From positions 118,666 to 182,665 of the forward strand of contig JBBQKU010000004.1 in NCBI GenBank assembly GCA_038327195.1: a DNA stretch of 64,000 nt, in the 5' to 3' direction. Under the pieces are notes generated by a model, which saw only the letters and a list, made by a program, of their open reading frames with translations, did no database searches and was not told the DNA's origin. This DNA is from UBA4416 sp038327195 (GTDB taxonomy: Bacteria > Bacteroidota > Bacteroidia > B-17B0 > Aurantibacillaceae). The position numbers and the translations under genes were made by a program. Positions 61,490 through 64,000 of this stretch are shown here, in pieces; the stretch's first letter is position 1; the number at the start of each line of letters is the position of its first letter.

Positions 61490-64000
61490 ATGAAGAAAAA
61501 ATTATTATTTTCAACGCTAGCATTTTGTTATTCTTTAACATTTTTTGCACAAGCCCCTCCTCAAAGAAATTGCGGAACCTTACAACATCATGATTATTTA
61601 AAATTAACTCGACCCAATTACGAGAATGATTTAAATAGCTATAATGTAATGATAGAACAATATTTAGCTGCCCAATCTTCTGGAACAGCAAAAATGGCTG
61701 CTTTACCTACAGTTACAGTTCCTGTAGTGGTTCATGTCCTTTATAGAGTTGCTGGTGAAAATATTAGTGATGCACAAGCTATTTCTCAAGTTCAAGTTTT
61801 AAATGATGATTTTGCAAAACTAAATGCAGATAAAATAAAAGTGACACAACCTACATTTTCTACTGCAGCAACTGGAGCTAACATTCGTTTTTGTTTAGCT
61901 CAACGCGATCCATTAGGAAATGCTACAACAGGAGTTACTCACAAAACTACAACTGTTACAGCTTTTACTACTGATGATAAAGTGAAAAATAATGCAACTG
62001 GCGGAGAAACCGCTTGGGACGTAACAAAATATGTTAACATATGGGTTTGTAATCTAGGTCCAACCTTATTGGGTTATGGTGAATTTCCTACTGGCACTTT
62101 AAGTAACACTTGGGGCCTAGTTTTACATTATAAATATACAGGTAGTGGTGGAACTGCAATAGCTCCTTACAATTTAGGTAGAACAGGAACTCATGAATTT
62201 GGGCACTGTTTTAATTTATATCATATTTGGGGAGACGATGGTACTGCTTGCACAGGGAGTGACTTATGTTCTGATACACCAAATCAAGCTGGTAATCATT
62301 TTGGTTGTTTTCCTGCTGGTTCGATTCAAACAGATGCTTGTTCACCTAGTTCACCTGGCGTAATGTGGATGAATTATATGGATTATACAGATGATGCGTG
62401 TATGTATATGTTTACCGCACAACAATGTGCAAGAATGGAAGCAATTGTTAATACAGCTCCATGGAACATTTTAGGCACTTCTAATGGATGTACGCCTGTT
62501 TCAGCACTAGATGCGGGAATGACAGCTATTGCCTCGCCAGCAAATGGTAACTCGTCTTGTAATACGACAGTAATTCCAAAAGTTACTTTAACAAATGTAG
62601 GCTCTACTACTTTAATTTCTGCCACTATAAATTATAAGATGGATGCTACTGCAACCCAAACTGTTGCATGGACAGGCTCTTTGGCTACTTCTGCATCTAG
62701 TGTTTTAACACTTAGTACATACAGTGGTTTAAGCGTTGCTGCTCATACCTTTTCTGTTTGGGTAACAAATCCAAATGCGGGTATTGATGCTAATGCATTA
62801 AATAATAGTTTAAGCTCAACATTTTCTGTAGTAGCTGTTCCGGTTGGGGCTGCTTTACCTTTTGTTCAAGATTTTGAAGCAGTCACTTTTTTACCGGTAG
62901 GTTGGACAAAAATTACAGCAAATACAACTAATACTGTAAATACTTGGTCGAGAGTATTAAATACAACCGGCGTAACCGCTGGAAGTACGGCTTGTGCTAA
63001 AATGGATAATTTTTCTGGTACGATTGATATTACTGGACAAATTGATGCCTTGCGTACGCCAGCTGTTAGTTTTGTAGGTGCAAATAGTTCTTTAAGTCTA
63101 ACGTTTGATGTTTCACATAAAAACTATAGCACAGTTGATATTGATAGTTTGAATGTTTATATATCGTCAGATTGTGGTGGAACGTGGACCCAATTATACA
63201 CAAAAGGAGGAACTCTTTTATCTACTTCGGTTGGAACATCTACTGTAGCTTATACACCAACTGTTAATGCTCAATGGAGAAAAGAAACAGTTAGTTTGGG
63301 TACATATGCAGGTTTACCAAGTGTTTATTTGAAATTCGAATCAAGAAGTGGTTGGGGAAATAATTTATATTTAGATAATGTTAATATTTCCTATACCGTT
63401 TCTGCATTCCCACCTACTGCTAGTTTAACGACTACTTCACCAAAATGTGCAAACTCACCAATTACATTTAGCGATGCTTCTACAAATTTACCTACTAGTT
63501 GGAATTGGACTTTTGTTGGAGGTACTCCAAGTACTGCGACTACATCTTCAGTTAACGTTACTTATGCTGCAGCAGGAACTTATACAGTTACTCATACTGC
63601 TACAAATTCAACCGGTACAAGTACAACGTATACTCAAGCAATAGTTGTAAATGCATTACCAACAATTACACTTAACACAGCAACACTTTGTGTTGGAAAT
63701 GCAGCTACATTAACTGCAGGTGGAGCAAGTACTTATACTTGGTCAACAGGTCCAACAACAACTTCAATTTCTGTTACCCCAACAGTTACTACAATCTATT
63801 CAGTAACAGCTACGAGTGCGTTAGGATGTGTAAATTCGAAATCAACAACTGTAACAGTAAATGCTTTACCAACAATTACGGCAACTTCTCCATCTATATG
63901 TGTTGGAGCAAGTACAGTAATAACAGCTGGCGGCGCTACCTCATATACTTGGAGTACTGGACCAACAACTGCTTCAATTTCTGTTACACCAATTACTACA
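61490..64000 (+). CDS. Secreted M43-family metalloprotease with PKD and repeat domains (partial)
   Basis: The frame starts at the ATG at 61490 and stays open for 837 codons to the window edge, so the C-terminus is missing. A signal peptide (MKKKLLFSTLAFCYSLTFFAQ) is followed by a pappalysin-type protease domain (about 70-330) with the zinc motif HEFGHCFNLYH (H235, H239, H245) and the Met-turn region MWMNYMDYTDD. Then come a CARDB-like domain, a MAM-like jelly roll (about 450-630), a PKD domain (about 645-720) and tandem 70-residue repeats. A type IX sorting domain is expected beyond the edge. It is an extracellular peptidase, possibly adhesive. Confidence 0.88.
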   Translation, partial: MKKKLLFSTLAFCYSLTFFAQAPPQRNCGTLQHHDYLKLTRPNYENDLNSYNVMIEQYLAAQSSGTAKMAALPTVTVPVVVHVLYRVAGENISDAQAISQVQVLNDDFAKLNADKIKVTQPTFSTAATGANIRFCLAQRDPLGNATTGVTHKTTTVTAFTTDDKVKNNATGGETAWDVTKYVNIWVCNLGPTLLGYGEFPTGTLSNTWGLVLHYKYTGSGGTAIAPYNLGRTGTHEFGHCFNLYHIWGDDGTACTGSDLCSDTPNQAGNHFGCFPAGSIQTDACSPSSPGVMWMNYMDYTDDACMYMFTAQQCARMEAIVNTAPWNILGTSNGCTPVSALDAGMTAIASPANGNSSCNTTVIPKVTLTNVGSTTLISATINYKMDATATQTVAWTGSLATSASSVLTLSTYSGLSVAAHTFSVWVTNPNAGIDANALNNSLSSTFSVVAVPVGAALPFVQDFEAVTFLPVGWTKITANTTNTVNTWSRVLNTTGVTAGSTACAKMDNFSGTIDITGQIDALRTPAVSFVGANSSLSLTFDVSHKNYSTVDIDSLNVYISSDCGGTWTQLYTKGGTLLSTSVGTSTVAYTPTVNAQWRKETVSLGTYAGLPSVYLKFESRSGWGNNLYLDNVNISYTVSAFPPTASLTTTSPKCANSPITFSDASTNLPTSWNWTFVGGTPSTATTSSVNVTYAAAGTYTVTHTATNSTGTSTTYTQAIVVNALPTITLNTATLCVGNAATLTAGGASTYTWSTGPTTTSISVTPTVTTIYSVTATSALGCVNSKSTTVTVNALPTITATSPSICVGASTVITAGGATSYTWSTGPTTASISVTPITT
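63650..64000 (+). repeat. In-frame tandem repeats of 210 bases
   Basis: Two copies of a 70-residue unit begin at 63650 and 63860 (NALPTITLNTATLCVGNAA and NALPTITATSPSICVGAST), each with GGA(S/T)xYTWSTGPTT(T/A)SISVTP. The second copy is cut by the window edge. Confidence 0.8.

Noticed and set aside
1..64000. CRISPR arrays, complete insertion sequences, rRNA genes or a nitrite reductase gene
   Set aside because: None was found on either strand.

Overview
The window reads as chromosome of a low-GC member of the Bacteroidota. The signs are a short RpoD-type sigma factor, type IX secretion sorting domains, exact TAnnTTTG promoter elements, tRNAs without an encoded CCA end, OmpA/TonB-type envelope genes and a tyrosine ammonia-lyase cluster of the flexirubin type. 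The order or genus cannot be settled from what I see. No rRNA, CRISPR array or complete insertion sequence was found.

The first 34 kb is an anaerobic nitrogen-oxide respiration region. From left to right it holds: a Crp/Fnr regulator and a haem-copper-oxidase-like membrane protein; a copper-type TonB receptor operon; an oxygen-independent ribonucleotide reductase operon (rrf2-nrdD-glycyl peptide-nrdG); a radical SAM gene; an acyl-CoA synthetase-norC-norB-proline dehydrogenase operon; tyrosine phenol-lyase and tryptophanase behind a large uncharacterised protein; a fasciclin lipoprotein; an Fe-S repair/NO-response operon (thioredoxin-like, RIC, DUF1858/DUF2249, haem-copper-like membrane protein, MIP18-like); and a complete clade II nos operon (cytochrome c, nosZ, nosL, nosD, nosF, nosY, truncated haemoglobin). 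Divergent from nos is an MbnP/MbnH-like copper pair. No nitrate or nitrite reductase is present here.

The genes appear wired together. TGA-N6-TCA (FNR-type) boxes stand before the copper receptor, nos, RIC, radical SAM/rrf2 and fasciclin/620-aa promoters. At four of these the box centre lies exactly 36.5 bp from the end of a -7 element. The Crp/Fnr protein at the left edge has the recognition-helix residues expected for this half-site. Copper import (receptor, MbnP/MbnH) would supply NosZ.

From 34 to 35.6 kb is a scar: a 5'-truncated infB and a 5'-truncated serine recombinase lie head to head between tRNA-Ala and tRNA-Leu. From 35.6 kb onward the content is mostly housekeeping (prs, rplY, asd, rpoD, recN, pgk, ubiD-like). 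It also includes part of a flexirubin/aryl-polyene-type gene cluster, a nested palindromic repeat, secreted type IX proteins, a transaldolase-CBS fusion and, running off the right edge, a secreted M43 metalloprotease with PKD and tandem repeats.

The most unusual items are the detached glycyl-radical domain of NrdD, the NorB-like protein with altered FeB ligands, the conserved-spacing regulon, and the 620-aa protein of unknown function.
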